Shown: positions 27,651-36,545 of the stretch, piece by piece
How the letters are laid out: each line of letters starts with the position of its first letter
How positions within the stretch are numbered: position 1 is the first letter of the stretch
Assembly (NCBI RefSeq): GCF_000472705.1
Contig: NZ_KI421454.1
Span: 333,227-397,226, forward strand
DNA from: Mesorhizobium erdmanii USDA 3471
GTDB lineage: Bacteria > Pseudomonadota > Alphaproteobacteria > Rhizobiales > Rhizobiaceae
Reading direction: 5' to 3'
Length of the DNA: 64,000 nucleotides
The notes under the pieces: model-generated
Told to the model about the DNA's origin: nothing
Database searches by the model: none
The model's input: only the letters and a program-made list of their open reading frames with translations
Translations under genes and position numbers: made by a program

Positions 27651-28249
27651 CCCTGCGCACGTGGTGCTAAAAGAGCGCCAGGTGGACGAACCCGCCCGAA
27701 GGCAACGCGGCGGCTGAACGCGCTCCGTTTCGGTCAAAATTGCCGAAGGGACGACGGTCTCGTCGACGCTCGCAAAAGGTATGAGCAAGGCCTCGTTAAG
27801 CCGGATACCGACCTGCCCCGCTGTCACGCTCGCGGGGGACGCCTCTTCCCTCGCCCGTGCTGGCCCAGTTCACCGCCGCGCTGGGGGTGTGCGGCGATGT
27901 GCTCGCCGACGACGACCAGCTCGAGCACGCTTGGTCACAGCTTCCACACCTGATCAAGTAGATACCTCCGCACCTGCGCGACATCTTCGGTGGCTTACAA
28001 TTTATCAAATTTACGGCGATTATCGCCGCAACGCAAAATGACAAAAAAGTCAAACGGCCATGTCTTCTCTCTTCTTATGCGGCTCCAGGACACATTGAGC
28101 ATAGGCAAATGCTGCCAAGCATGCCAGCACCACGACCCCACGTCGTGGCGGCAGTTAACAGCTGCCCGCTGAAGTTTGCCAACGGGCCTTCGGTCAAACT
28201 TGGCGCAGCGCTGTTACGGCAGGCACAGCACGTGGAGATCTGTCGAGCA
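27651..28249. other. Segment downstream of acdS
   Basis: Short frames on both strands are without recognised domains. Palindromic GC-rich stretches occur but no clear terminator. Confidence 0.3.
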
Positions 28250-29263
28250 TCAGCCATTGCGAAAGGTGTAGCCATAACCGTTGATGGCCGGCGCGCCGCC
28301 GAGATGCGCGTAGAGTATCCTCGAGCCCTCTGGAAAAAAGCCTTTTTGGACGAGGTCGATCAGCCCTTGCATCGATTTGCCCTCATAGACGGGATCGGTA
28401 ATCATACCCTCGAGCCGCGCACACAGACGGATCGCCTCCTTGGTTTCCTCGGATGGAATGCCGTACCGCGGGTGCGCGTAGTCCTCGATCAACACCACGT
28501 CATCCTCGGCAAGTTCCGATCCGAGCTCGACGAGGGTCGCTGTATGTCGGGCAATGCTAAGCACCTGCGCCTTGGTCTTGGCCGGGGTAGCAGAGGCATC
28601 GATACCGATCACGTTGCGCTGTCGACCGTCCTTGGCGAATCCGACGAGCATGCCGGCGTGCGTTGAACCGGTGACCGTGCAAACGACCATGTAGTCGAAG
28701 GCAAACCCAAGCTGTTCCTCCTGGGCGCGCACTTCCTCCGTGAACCCGACATAGCCGAGACCTCCATTCGGGTGAACAGACGCCCCGGCCGGTATCGCAT
28801 AGGGCCTGCCGCCCCTTGCCTTGACCTCATAGAGCGCTTTTTCCCAACTGTGCCGGATGCCGATGTCAAAGCCTTCGTCGACCAGGCGCACGTCTGCGCC
28901 CAAGATGCGGCTCAAGAGAATGTTGCCGACCCGGTCGTAGACGGCATCCTCATGGGGGACCCAACTCTCCTGAACCAGGAGACATTTCATGCCGATCTTG
29001 GCGGCAACGGCGGCGACCATGCGCGTGTGGTTGGACTGCACGCCGCCGATGGTGACGAGGGTATCGGCATCCGACGCGATCGCGTCAGGGATGATGTATT
29101 CGAGCTTGCGCAGCTTGTTGCCGCCGAACGCCAGACCGGAGTTGCAGTCCTCGCGTTTGGCGTAGATCTCCACCTTGCCGCCCAGATGCTTGCCGAGCCG
29201 GTCGAGCTTCTCGATGGGTGTGGGTCCAAAGGTGAGCGGGTAACGCTCGAATTTTTTCAGCAT
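28250..29263 (-). CDS. acdS: 1-aminocyclopropane-1-carboxylate (ACC) deaminase
   Basis: A 337-aa PLP enzyme that breaks ACC, the ethylene precursor, into 2-oxobutyrate and ammonia, lowering ethylene inhibition of nodulation. The PLP Lys is in GGNKLRKLEYI (about 51), the Ser of GGVQSNHTRMV is present, and the residues that separate AcdS from D-cysteine desulfhydrase are kept: Glu in RLEGMI (about 295) and Leu in AHLGG (about 322). The ATG at 29263, with GGAGAGAAT upstream, starts the family sequence MLKKFERYPL. Length is normal. In Mesorhizobium acdS is known to be under NifA control, and a -24/-12-like site lies upstream here. Confidence 0.95.
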   Translation of the reverse strand: MLKKFERYPLTFGPTPIEKLDRLGKHLGGKVEIYAKREDCNSGLAFGGNKLRKLEYIIPDAIASDADTLVTIGGVQSNHTRMVAAVAAKIGMKCLLVQESWVPHEDAVYDRVGNILLSRILGADVRLVDEGFDIGIRHSWEKALYEVKARGGRPYAIPAGASVHPNGGLGYVGFTEEVRAQEEQLGFAFDYMVVCTVTGSTHAGMLVGFAKDGRQRNVIGIDASATPAKTKAQVLSIARHTATLVELGSELAEDDVVLIEDYAHPRYGIPSEETKEAIRLCARLEGMITDPVYEGKSMQGLIDLVQKGFFPEGSRILYAHLGGAPAINGYGYTFRNG

Positions 29264-29300
29264 ATTCTCTCCGCGATGATCATTCAGCTGAAATAGCCAC

Positions 29301-29315
29301 GCAAAACTCGTTCCA
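29301..29315 (-). promoter_or_regulatory. Sigma-54 (-24/-12)-like promoter of acdS
   Basis: Read on the minus strand, TGGAACGAGTTTTGC matches TGGCACG-N4-TTGC with one mismatch in the -24 box. It lies 38 bp before the acdS ATG. No exact TGT-N10-ACA site was seen in the next 200 bp upstream. Confidence 0.65.
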
Positions 29316-29592
29316 TAAGCGCTGCTTGGATTGGTCGGCCGCGCTCTTCGACCTCCCATCAGGGCCTTGGGGATTTCCAGCGCTTTCCTTGCGATTGAAA
29401 CGAAGCGATCCACATGCCGGCATGCTGCGATGAGGCGACCATCCCTAGGACCAAAGACGACACGCGGTCGGCATCTGCGTTTTTGCCAGCTTTGCGAGCG
29501 CAGCCAGACACCCGAAGCAACATGCTTCGAGTTGCGCGCGGCAACTTTGCCTCGCCGGCGCCAAGTTGACAGTACCCATTCCGCTATAGTTC

Positions 29593-29639
29593 ATCCATAG
29601 CGTGGATGGTGCCATCGAACAAATCAATTTTACCCCTCT
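29593..29639 (+). promoter_or_regulatory. nod box (NodD binding site)
   Basis: The 47-bp segment follows the nod box consensus: ATCCATAG, then GTGGATG, then ATCGAACAAATCAATTTT and ACC. The 3' half matches the conserved ATC-N-AA-CAATC-ATTTTACC core with small shifts; the final CAAT is replaced by CCTC. It lies 153 bp before the RTX gene ATG, the usual distance. It therefore probably makes the RTX/type I secretion operon flavonoid-inducible through NodD. Confidence 0.8.
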
Positions 29640-29792
29640 TCCGGAATACTCCATCAGGGCTGCATGGGAGGTTCGTGATGGCTCCCACCTTGGCGCGCTC
29701 ACAGCGTCCTCAATAGTTGATCCGTCCGCCCCTCCGGGGCCGGCCGTAAACAGTGCGGCCTCTCGGCTGGCGGACCTAACAAGGAGATAGGC

Positions 29793-30575
29793 ATGGCTAC
29801 GATTAATGGCGCAGACCTTGGCGAGATCTTGCGCACGACATTTGGATCGGACGTGATCTTCGGCAATTACGATCTCGACCGTCATGCCGGTGGAGATGCC
29901 GTCGTCCCCCAGTTGGTCACGGGAGGCGGCCCTGATCCCGAGACCGACCCTGAACGATTTGTTGGTCCCGGGGACCCTAAACTTGTTCTTGGCCCTGACC
30001 TTTCCGGGGGCGCTGATCCCGACCCTGACCCTGACCCTGATCCCGACATCGACCCTGGACATGAACCCCAACCCGGGATGGTTAAGACGGGCGGAAAAGG
30101 GGACGACGTCCTGACAGGCGGCGCCCAGGACGATGTGCTCACCGGCGCCGGGGGGAACGACAGCCTGTTTGGCGACGGCGGACAAGATAATCTCTTTGGC
30201 GGCCAAGGGAACGACATCCTGCTGGGGGGCGGCGGAGACGATGCGCTCTCTGGCGCGGACGGGGACGACTTGCTGCTGGGCGGCGCCGGAGTCGATAAGC
30301 TCAATGGCGGTTTGGGCCACGACAAGTTCATATTCCTGAGCGGCAGCGGCAAAGAAGATGAAGTTCAGGACTTCAAGCCTGGCGAGGACATCCTCAAGGT
30401 CAACAAGGGGATCAACGGCACCAACATCAAGACGCTCGCCGACCTCGCTCACGCCAGTCACGACGACCACGGCGACACGGTTGTCGACCTCGGCAATGAC
30501 AACTCGATCCGGCTCTTCGATGTCAAGGCTGAGGACGTTCACGACCACCCAGAACTTTATTTCTTGCTCTTCTGA
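29793..30575 (+). CDS. RTX calcium-binding secreted protein, NodO-like
   Basis: A 260-aa protein without a Sec signal. The N-terminal ~75 residues are followed by an Asp-Pro run (DPDPDPDPDPDIDPG, about 75-90), then about six GGxGxD calcium nonapeptides (TGGAQDDVLTGAGGNDSLFG, about 107-170) and a C-terminal region ending in YFLLF, a hydrophobic tail like the signals of PrtD/PrsD-exported proteins. GGAG is 8 bases before the ATG. It is preceded by a nod box and followed by its own type I secretion genes. NodO of Rhizobium leguminosarum is also an RTX, nod-box-controlled, type-I-secreted protein. Sequence similarity outside the repeats cannot be judged here, so I do not assign the symbol. Confidence 0.85.
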   Translation: MATINGADLGEILRTTFGSDVIFGNYDLDRHAGGDAVVPQLVTGGGPDPETDPERFVGPGDPKLVLGPDLSGGADPDPDPDPDPDIDPGHEPQPGMVKTGGKGDDVLTGGAQDDVLTGAGGNDSLFGDGGQDNLFGGQGNDILLGGGGDDALSGADGDDLLLGGAGVDKLNGGLGHDKFIFLSGSGKEDEVQDFKPGEDILKVNKGINGTNIKTLADLAHASHDDHGDTVVDLGNDNSIRLFDVKAEDVHDHPELYFLLF

Positions 30576-30923
30576 CGGCGCAAGGAGGAGGCTCCGGCCT
30601 CCGGGCCCAGTCGTCCATCGTGGACGGACCTGCGTCGGGAGGCCATGCCTTTGCCATGGCGACTCTCGAGGGGTTGCCACGAGGCTCGCATCAACGAAAG
30701 GTTTCGCGTTGGCGCGAGCCATAGGTCCCAGATCGATCAGGGGCTGCCGGGGCAGTGCAACCCTGATCTGGATGCTGCGCAGCCCCGTGGCCGGAGCTGT
30801 CGGTCCCCACGCGCTGGAGCTGCAGGTTCATCTGAGTCAGCGCCATCTGCTGGGCTGGAGGGTAATGTCAAGGGGATTTCCCTCAGCGCCGCACTCCTTC
30901 TCCAGCGTCGACGGATACCATTA
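30576..30923. other. Gap inside the secretion operon
   Basis: It is 348 bp between the RTX stop and the ABC gene. The frame of the ABC gene remains open through the last 279 bp, but the translated sequence lacks the family pattern. No terminator is seen, so read-through from the nod box promoter is likely. Confidence 0.4.
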
Positions 30924-32642
30924 ATGCCGAACAAGCATGCAACCGGTTCGCAGCTTCGCGAAGCTATCGCCGCCTGTCGTTGGGCATTGGCAGGTACTGC
31001 GGCGATGAGCGGAGTCATCAGCTTGCTGCACTTGACCGGCGCGTTTTTCATGCTCGAGGTTTATGACCGGGTTCTGCCAAGTCGTAGCGTGCCAACGCTT
31101 GTTGGTCTCGTAATTCTTGCTGGCGGTCTTTTCCTTTTCCAAGGCTGGCTGGATGTGGTCCGCGCACGCCTGTTTACGCGCGTCGGCCGACTTCTTGACG
31201 AGAGGTTGAGTGGGAGGGTGCACGAGACGCTGATTGGCCTGCCGCTCGTGAACGGCGAGACGGGAGATGGTCTTCAGCCTCTTCGTGACCTGGATCAAAT
31301 ACGCGGCTTTCTTTCCGGTGGGGGACCGGGAGCTTTATTCGATTTGCCTTGGTTGCCGCTCTACGTTGGCATCTGCTTTATGTTTCATGCGTGGATAGGC
31401 AGCGCGGTCCTGGTCGGGGCTCTGCTTCTGGTGTTTGTCACGCTTATGACCGAGCGGCTCACCCGAGAGCCGTCGCGCAAGACAGCCGAATTCGGAACCA
31501 TCAGAAATTCCATTGCAGGAGCAAACAGGCGCAACGCTGAAGTCGTTCGCGCGATGGGAATGGCCAAGCGCGTAGGAAGCCGTTGGAGCGCTGCAAATGA
31601 AAGCTATATGGATTTCCAGCAGCGCGCCTCTGATGTTGCGACAGGGTTAGGGGGGCTGTCGAAATCTCTTAGGATGATGCTGCAGTCGGGCGTGCTTGCT
31701 TTGGGCGCCTACCTGGTCGTCAATAGCCAAGCAAGTGTTGGAATAATAACTGCCGCATCAATCCTGAGCGCCCGAGCACTTGCTCCCGTCGAACGTGCAA
31801 TCGCAAATTGGAAAGGTTTCGTCGGGGCTCGGCAAGGCTGGCAGCGTCTCTCCCACCTCTTGCAGGCTCTTCCCCTGAAACCTCAGCCCACCCGGTTACC
31901 GAAACCTGTGACGGCTTTGTCGGTAGAAAAGATTTCTGTGGCGCCTCCTGGAGCCAGTAGACTAGCAGTCCAGGAAGCTAGTTTCGAACTACGAGCGGGC
32001 CAAGGGTTGGGCATCATCGGCCCTAGCGCTTCGGGCAAGTCCTCACTGGCTCGGGCGATTGTGGGTGTATGGCGTCCGATGCGCGGGGATATTCGTCTTG
32101 ATGGAGCAGCACTTGACCAGTGGTCACCAGAGGCGCTGGGGCAGCATATTGGCTACCTTCCGCAGGAGGTTGAACTATTTGCGGGCACGATTGCCGAGAA
32201 CATCTCGCGGTTCGCTGAAAGCTCCGATGATGAGGCAATCATTTCAGCAGCACGGGCCGCGGGCGTGCACAATTTGATCCTTCGCCTGGGGGATGGCTAC
32301 CAAACCATTATAGGAGTTGCGGGGATCGGCCTATCTGCCGGACAGAGGCAGCGGATTGGTCTCGCCCGCGCTCTATATGGCGATCCATTTTTGGTGGTTT
32401 TAGATGAGCCGAACTCAAACCTTGATGCCGAGGGTGACGAGGCTCTTACCAAGGCCATTCTGAAGATTAAAGAACGAGGCGGCATAGCTATCGTCGTAGC
32501 TCACAGGCCGAGCGCCTTGGCTGGTGTGGACCACGTGTTAATAATGATGGAAGGTCGACAACACGCATTCGGGCTCACAAGCGATGTTCTGGGTGCGCCT
32601 GCTGGTGACCCGGCGGCGGTACCGACCCGAGGGCGGTATTAG
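30924..32642 (+). CDS. Type I secretion ABC transporter (PrtD/PrsD family)
   Basis: A 572-aa inner-membrane exporter with fused membrane and ATPase domains, the standard size of PrtD proteins. Membrane helices span about 20-310 (ALAGTAAMSGVISLLHLTG, FFMLEVYDRVLPSRS are hallmarks). Walker A is GPSASGKSSL, the signature is LSAGQRQRIGLARAL, and Walker B is LVVLDEPNSNLDAEG. I chose the ATG at 30924 because it starts the family sequence; upstream codons are unrelated. It should export the RTX protein encoded before it, together with the fusion protein encoded after it and a TolC-type outer membrane protein elsewhere. Confidence 0.93.
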   Translation: MPNKHATGSQLREAIAACRWALAGTAAMSGVISLLHLTGAFFMLEVYDRVLPSRSVPTLVGLVILAGGLFLFQGWLDVVRARLFTRVGRLLDERLSGRVHETLIGLPLVNGETGDGLQPLRDLDQIRGFLSGGGPGALFDLPWLPLYVGICFMFHAWIGSAVLVGALLLVFVTLMTERLTREPSRKTAEFGTIRNSIAGANRRNAEVVRAMGMAKRVGSRWSAANESYMDFQQRASDVATGLGGLSKSLRMMLQSGVLALGAYLVVNSQASVGIITAASILSARALAPVERAIANWKGFVGARQGWQRLSHLLQALPLKPQPTRLPKPVTALSVEKISVAPPGASRLAVQEASFELRAGQGLGIIGPSASGKSSLARAIVGVWRPMRGDIRLDGAALDQWSPEALGQHIGYLPQEVELFAGTIAENISRFAESSDDEAIISAARAAGVHNLILRLGDGYQTIIGVAGIGLSAGQRQRIGLARALYGDPFLVVLDEPNSNLDAEGDEALTKAILKIKERGGIAIVVAHRPSALAGVDHVLIMMEGRQHAFGLTSDVLGAPAGDPAAVPTRGRY

Positions 32643-32669
32643 AGTGGTCGCAGAGAGTGGGGCCCATTG

Positions 32670-33974
32670 ATGGTCAGGCCATGGAGCAAAACCTCGCAAT
32701 CGATCAAGCGACATCTAATTGCTGGGTTCTCGGCGATCGTGCTGCTTTTGGGCGGCGTGGGTGGATGGGCCTCTACTACAGAGTTCTCGGGGGCCGTAAT
32801 CGCCGTGGGAGTTCTCGTTGTGGATAGCAGTATAAAGAAAGTTCAGCATCCCGCTGGCGGAGTGATTGGCGAGATACGTGTGCGAGACGGCGACAGGGTA
32901 GAAGCGGGTGACATCGTAATACGCCTTGATGGGACGCAGGCACGGGGAAATCTGGCGATTATTAATAACCAGCTTGACGAACTTGCAGCTCGGCGAGCTC
33001 GATTGGAAGCCGAACTGGCGGGCCAAAAAGAGATTGTCATACCTGCTGACCTCCGCGTACGAGTATCAGAACCAGAGGTGAAGGCGTTCCTATCAGGAGA
33101 GCTGAAGCTCTTCGAAACCCGCACGAATGGCGATAAGGGCATGAAGGCTCAGCTCTTCGAGCAGGAGTTGCAGATGCAACAGCAGATACAAGGGCTGAAA
33201 GAGCGAGCCTCTGCCAGCAAAAAACAAATTAACTACTTGGAGAAGCAGCTTGAAAGCAAGCATAAGCTTTTCGACCAGAAGCTGACGACTGTTCAGGAGA
33301 TGGTTCCTCTGGAGCGTGAAAAGGCGCGTCTGGAAGGCGAAACCGCATCCATTATCGCTGACATAGCGCGCACCAGGGGCGCCATTGCCGAAACCGAGCT
33401 AAAAATTTCTCAAGTGGACCATGAAGCTCGGACACAAGCAGCGCGAGAGCTTGCTGAGGTTCGCTCGAAAGTCGCCGAACTTTTGGAAGCACGCATTGCA
33501 GCCGAAGATCAACTCCGCAGAATTGACATAAGGGCTCCCCAAGCAGGGTACGTCCACGAGCTTGCGGTTCACACGGTCGATGGTGTCGCCGGCCCGGGCG
33601 AAACGCTGATGCAGATCGTTCCGGATGCTGATGACTTGGTGGTGGAAGTACGGTTGCTTCCCCAAGACATTGATCAAATCCATGTAGGGCAAGAGGCGCA
33701 TTTAAGGTTTTCTGCTTTCAATCAACGTACGACGCCCGAATTGCGGGGAGTTGTCTCCCGAATCTCTGCAGACCTGATTGCCGAGCCTCGAACTGGTCAG
33801 GGCTATTACATTGCGAGGATTTCGCTCGCCGATGGCGAAAGCGGAAATCTGGAACAAAAATTAATCCCTGGCATGCCCGTGGAAGCGTTCATCCAAACAG
33901 GAGACCGAACGGTATTGAGCTATCTTACGAAGCCACTGGTGGATCAGATCGAGCGCGCATTTCGTGACGAATGA
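32670..33974 (+). CDS. Type I secretion membrane fusion protein (HlyD/PrtE/PrsE family)
   Basis: A 434-aa periplasmic adaptor with an N-terminal transmembrane segment (about 14-34), lipoyl-like half-motif (VQHPAGGVIGEIRVRDGDRV), a long coiled coil (about 85-270, rich in Glu/Lys/Gln), the second lipoyl half (RRIDIRAPQAGYVHELAVHT) and a beta-barrel. This is the HlyD architecture. The ATG at 32670 follows a TTG; it lies 27 bp after the exporter stop. It bridges the ABC exporter to a TolC-like outer membrane channel. Confidence 0.92.
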   Translation: MVRPWSKTSQSIKRHLIAGFSAIVLLLGGVGGWASTTEFSGAVIAVGVLVVDSSIKKVQHPAGGVIGEIRVRDGDRVEAGDIVIRLDGTQARGNLAIINNQLDELAARRARLEAELAGQKEIVIPADLRVRVSEPEVKAFLSGELKLFETRTNGDKGMKAQLFEQELQMQQQIQGLKERASASKKQINYLEKQLESKHKLFDQKLTTVQEMVPLEREKARLEGETASIIADIARTRGAIAETELKISQVDHEARTQAARELAEVRSKVAELLEARIAAEDQLRRIDIRAPQAGYVHELAVHTVDGVAGPGETLMQIVPDADDLVVEVRLLPQDIDQIHVGQEAHLRFSAFNQRTTPELRGVVSRISADLIAEPRTGQGYYIARISLADGESGNLEQKLIPGMPVEAFIQTGDRTVLSYLTKPLVDQIERAFRDE

Positions 33975-34091
33975 TCTGGGTTTCGATGAACCCAGCTGCC
34001 AGACCCAGCAATCTTGGGCAAGGCTCGATACTGTCACCTTGGCGACGGCGAGGCAAAGCTGCCGCGGGAGAAGCCGTCACGCGAGTACACA

Positions 34092-34500
34092 TCAGCCCAC
34101 GAGGGCAACACCAGTCGCATCGCGCCAGGTGAGGTAGGCGCGATCACGAGCAGCTCGGTACTCACAGGCCGAGAGACGATGATGGCAGAGCTGGAAGTAG
34201 TTGTGGATCGGAGTGTGAGTGGCGAGGAACTACTGCGCATGTCCGGCTGATTTGAACCGCCTCATGTGGCGTTCCCGCCGCCGGGTCGGTTGGTGCGATA
34301 CCTCACAGCGATTGTTGACAAACCGGCTCTGCCGATGTTCCTCGCCCGGCAGGATCTCACGTTTCGCGGCACCATAGGACCCGAGTTTATCTGTCACGAT
34401 CACTCTGGGCGCGTAGCACAAACTCTTCAGCAGCTTGCGAAAGAAGCGCTTGGCCGCCCCGGTGTTACGGCGACTTTGGACCAAGACGTCGAGCACGTTG
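34092..34500 (-). pseudogene. IS6-family transposase C-terminal remnant
   Basis: The minus strand reads VLDVLVQSRRNTGAAKRFFR, KSLCYAPRVIVTDKLGSY, RFVNNRCEVSHQPTRRRER, matching the DDE region of IS6-type transposases (D in VTDKLGSY). A TAG stop at 34230 interrupts it where a Gln codon is expected, and the reading continues LATHTPIHNYFQL to 34092. The N-terminal part is missing. Confidence 0.75.
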
Positions 34501-34669
34501 CCATGCTGATCGTCGCGCTATAGCTCGCCAGAGATAATGCAGTTTGCGTCGGATGCGAACGAAGGGACTGTCAGGAATTCTGTGCGCGAGGCCGATCTCG
34601 TCATTGGCTGACGAACCTTTCGCCGAAGACGACCGCGAACTGGGTCTTGGCCTCGAACTGTCAATGCCG

Positions 34670-35085
34670 CTCGAATTTTCCCCAAAAGCGTCAAATATTG
34701 ACCCCTCTTGCATAGGCGCGACGAGGAGCGCTCGCCGGACGGAGCTGGTCGGGGTTGCGCAGCCGGGCGAGTGCAGATTGTTTGGCGGTGGGGGCGCGTC
34801 AGGCGGGGTCTTGAAGCGCGAAGACTCATTTCCGGTCTCGATCTCGTAGTGATAGGGTGGGCCAGTCGAGCAGCGCCGTCGTCCTCTATGCGTCGCTGGC
34901 AAGGATCTTGCGCACTGCGATAGATCAAGGTCCCAGCAAATCCGTTTGACCGACCACCCCGGAACATAAAAAGCGCGCCGAATACGGGCAATCGTATCCA
35001 CCAATTCATCCCCCTCCATCCGCTCGCCGAGACAAGCGGATGGTCGCAGATCTCCAACCGGGAGTCAAAATTGGACTCCAAAAGT
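34670..35085 (-). mobile_element. IS21-family deletion derivative (istA start fused to istB end)
   Basis: The minus strand shows an IstA N-terminus (DELVDTIARIRRAFYVPGWS) joined after a few codons to an IstB C-terminus (YHYEIETGNESSRF). The left end keeps an IS21-type terminal sequence (35055-35090, read on the minus strand as CACTTTTGGAGTCC then TTTTGACTCCCGG). Everything between istA and istB ends is deleted. Confidence 0.6.
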
Positions 35086-35118
35086 GACGAATCTGAGCTC
35101 TGATCTTGTCACGGCGCC

Positions 35119-35439
35119 TCAAGGGAGGAGCAGCGATATGCCCAGCGTTAGATTGCGCTGTGGCACATCTTGAGTTTCATTCCAATGCTCATCGTCGCTC
35201 GACTGGTACCGAACTTCCTGGGACCTATCGACAAGTTCAGCTTCTTGCCCGGCTTTGCCAGCGCAGCTGGATCGCCAAATCAGAAAGAGCACACTTGCGA
35301 AATAGCCCAGCTGAAGAAGTAGCGAACAGCCCAGCGTCGTGACGACTGCTAGACGGAACGAATGCGAGGCGAAGTAAACCGTCACAGCGTTGCCGCACAG
35401 GACCAGCCCGAGGAGCCGACAAAAGATGATGAAGCGCAT
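35119..35439 (-). CDS. ExoX-like exopolysaccharide production repressor
   Basis: A 106-aa small membrane protein with two hydrophobic segments (about residues 2-20 and 25-55; FIIFCRLLGLVLCGNAVTVYF, LLLQLGYFASVLFLIW), matching the ExoX/Psi family of rhizobial repressors that act after transcription on exopolysaccharide synthesis. GLVLCGNAVTVY and LLQLGYFASVLFLIWR are family-like. AGGAG precedes the ATG at 35439. It lies 37 bp after fdxB on the same strand and could be co-transcribed with it. That would tie surface polysaccharide control to nitrogen fixation gene expression, which is inference. Confidence 0.75.
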   Translation of the reverse strand: MRFIIFCRLLGLVLCGNAVTVYFASHSFRLAVVTTLGCSLLLQLGYFASVLFLIWRSSCAGKAGQEAELVDRSQEVRYQSSDDEHWNETQDVPQRNLTLGISLLLP

Positions 35440-35476
35440 GCCGTTCTCCTGATTTTGTCTCGTCAAATCATGCAGC

Positions 35477-35794
35477 TCATGCTGCGATCTGGTCGGCCGC
35501 GACATGGGTCTGGCAGTTCTTTGGGCAGACGCGGCCGCAGGCTCCGCAGCCAATGCAGCGGCCGGCATGGTCGACAACCATGATCATACGATTGAGCTCA
35601 CCGTCGAAATCGTCGTCATCGGCGTCGCAGGCGCCGAGGATTTCACCCGCGTCATCGACGCCGTAAAGATGCATGACCTCGCGCGAGCAGACTTTGAAGC
35701 AGCGGCCGCAGCCGATACAGATCTTGCCATCGATAGCGATCAGATATTCCGGCACCCATATGGAGCCGTCGCGGCTGATGAATTTGCTCCTCAT
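35477..35794 (-). CDS. fdxB: Nif-specific ferredoxin III
   Basis: A 105-aa bacterial-type ferredoxin with two 4Fe-4S motifs: CIGCGRCFKVC (about 27-37) and CIGCGACGRVCPKNC (about 80-94), separated by an acidic insert (DADDDDFDGE) typical of nif ferredoxin III. It is thought to carry electrons for nitrogenase or its assembly. Its ATG overlaps the stop of the preceding DUF683 gene (ATGA). Rhizobial order is normally nifX-DUF269-DUF683-fdxB; here only the last two are intact and lie 15 kb from the rest of the nif operon. Confidence 0.93.
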   Translation of the reverse strand: MRSKFISRDGSIWVPEYLIAIDGKICIGCGRCFKVCSREVMHLYGVDDAGEILGACDADDDDFDGELNRMIMVVDHAGRCIGCGACGRVCPKNCQTHVAADQIAA

Positions 35795-35994
35795 CGCAAA
35801 GTCTTCATTTTGGCAAGCTCTCTCCTGGCACCATCCAACTCGGCATAAACGGCATGCGTTTTCTCGGCGACTTCCTCTATCTCAATCCATTTGACCGGGA
35901 GACCCTCGGCAAGGTCGCGCAAGTTCGTCTTGGCAATTGCCGCGCGCAGTTGAAGCTTTCGGACTTTCTTCGCCATCTCATCCAGGTTTGACAT
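35791..35994 (-). CDS. CCE_0567 family (DUF683) nitrogen fixation protein
   Basis: A 67-aa helical protein of the nif-associated CCE_0567/DUF683 family (MAKKVRKLQLRAAIAKTNL, then RDLAEGLPVKW, TYAELDGARREL-like end). The family forms small dimeric helical bundles with a putative metal site, function unknown. The ATG at 35994 (MSNLDEMAKK) is chosen from family length; GGAAGGATC precedes it. It is followed by overlapping fdxB. Only a few codons of a second copy of this gene survive at about 50600. Confidence 0.88.
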   Translation of the reverse strand: MSNLDEMAKKVRKLQLRAAIAKTNLRDLAEGLPVKWIEIEEVAEKTHAVYAELDGARRELAKMKTLR

Positions 35995-36019
35995 GATCCT
36001 TCCTCGAAAATGGGTTTCT

Positions 36020-36428
36020 TCACGCCCGCGCCACTTCAGGATAGGCAATAGCTGCAGTCACATCGCCGACCAGTTTCGCGCCGGTATCCGCGAGTTTCCG
36101 GAGAGTCTCGAAGCCGAATCGGTAGACGTCTCGACAGACGTTTGATTTCTGTTGTTGACAATGTCATCACGCCTGAGCGCTCCTCGATCGCCAGCTCCGA
36201 CATGTCGAGCCTCCACAGCACGTCCGGAGCCGGATTGCCAATGAGTGGATATTCCGGCGCAGTTCCTCGGTGATAGTAAAATCGGCCGGCAGCCCGGTGT
36301 CCGATTTCCGTTGGCATGAGCCGTGAAAATCCTGAGCACGGATCAGCCGCAGGAGGCATTTGACGAACGGGCGGGAAAAGGGCCTCGCCATCCTTGTTGA
36401 CGGCAGGGCCAAGCGTTGCGTGAGACAT
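36020..36428 (-). pseudogene. Decayed copy of the NifX-associated DUF269 gene
   Basis: It aligns with the intact DUF269 gene at 50638-51117 from start (NKDGEALF, then FVKCLLRLIRAQDFHGS in a shifted frame) through DPDVLWRLD-like (APDVLWRLDMS, IEERSG) to the shared end (AYPEVARA in frame at 36020-36046). It has frameshifts and internal deletions. The downstream sequence up to the DUF683 start is also shared with the intact locus, so this is a duplicated segment and not a distant paralogue. Confidence 0.8.
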
Positions 36429-36440
36429 TTCGTTTCCTCA

Positions 36441-36545
36441 ATTTCAGATCTCGTCCTCAACGGAGGATTTCTGCTTTCGGTTACGCTGACTTCGGGCCCG
36501 CTTACGCAGCCGCCAGGCCGATTCCACGTAAATGCTGCCCCTATG
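36441..36545 (-). pseudogene. 3' remnant of a second nifX
   Basis: Immediately upstream of the decayed DUF269 copy, the minus strand keeps the end of nifX with its TGA and the spacer (CCTCCGTTGAGGACGAGATC corresponds to the CCTCCTTCGAGGACGAGGAC of the intact gene). Preceding bases match the intact WLRKVLAEAGV region loosely. Similarity fades beyond about 36545. Confidence 0.65.

Noticed and set aside
29445..30722. 425-codon minus-strand frame
   Set aside because: It is antisense to the RTX gene; its length is explained by the repeated GC-rich codons of the nonapeptides.
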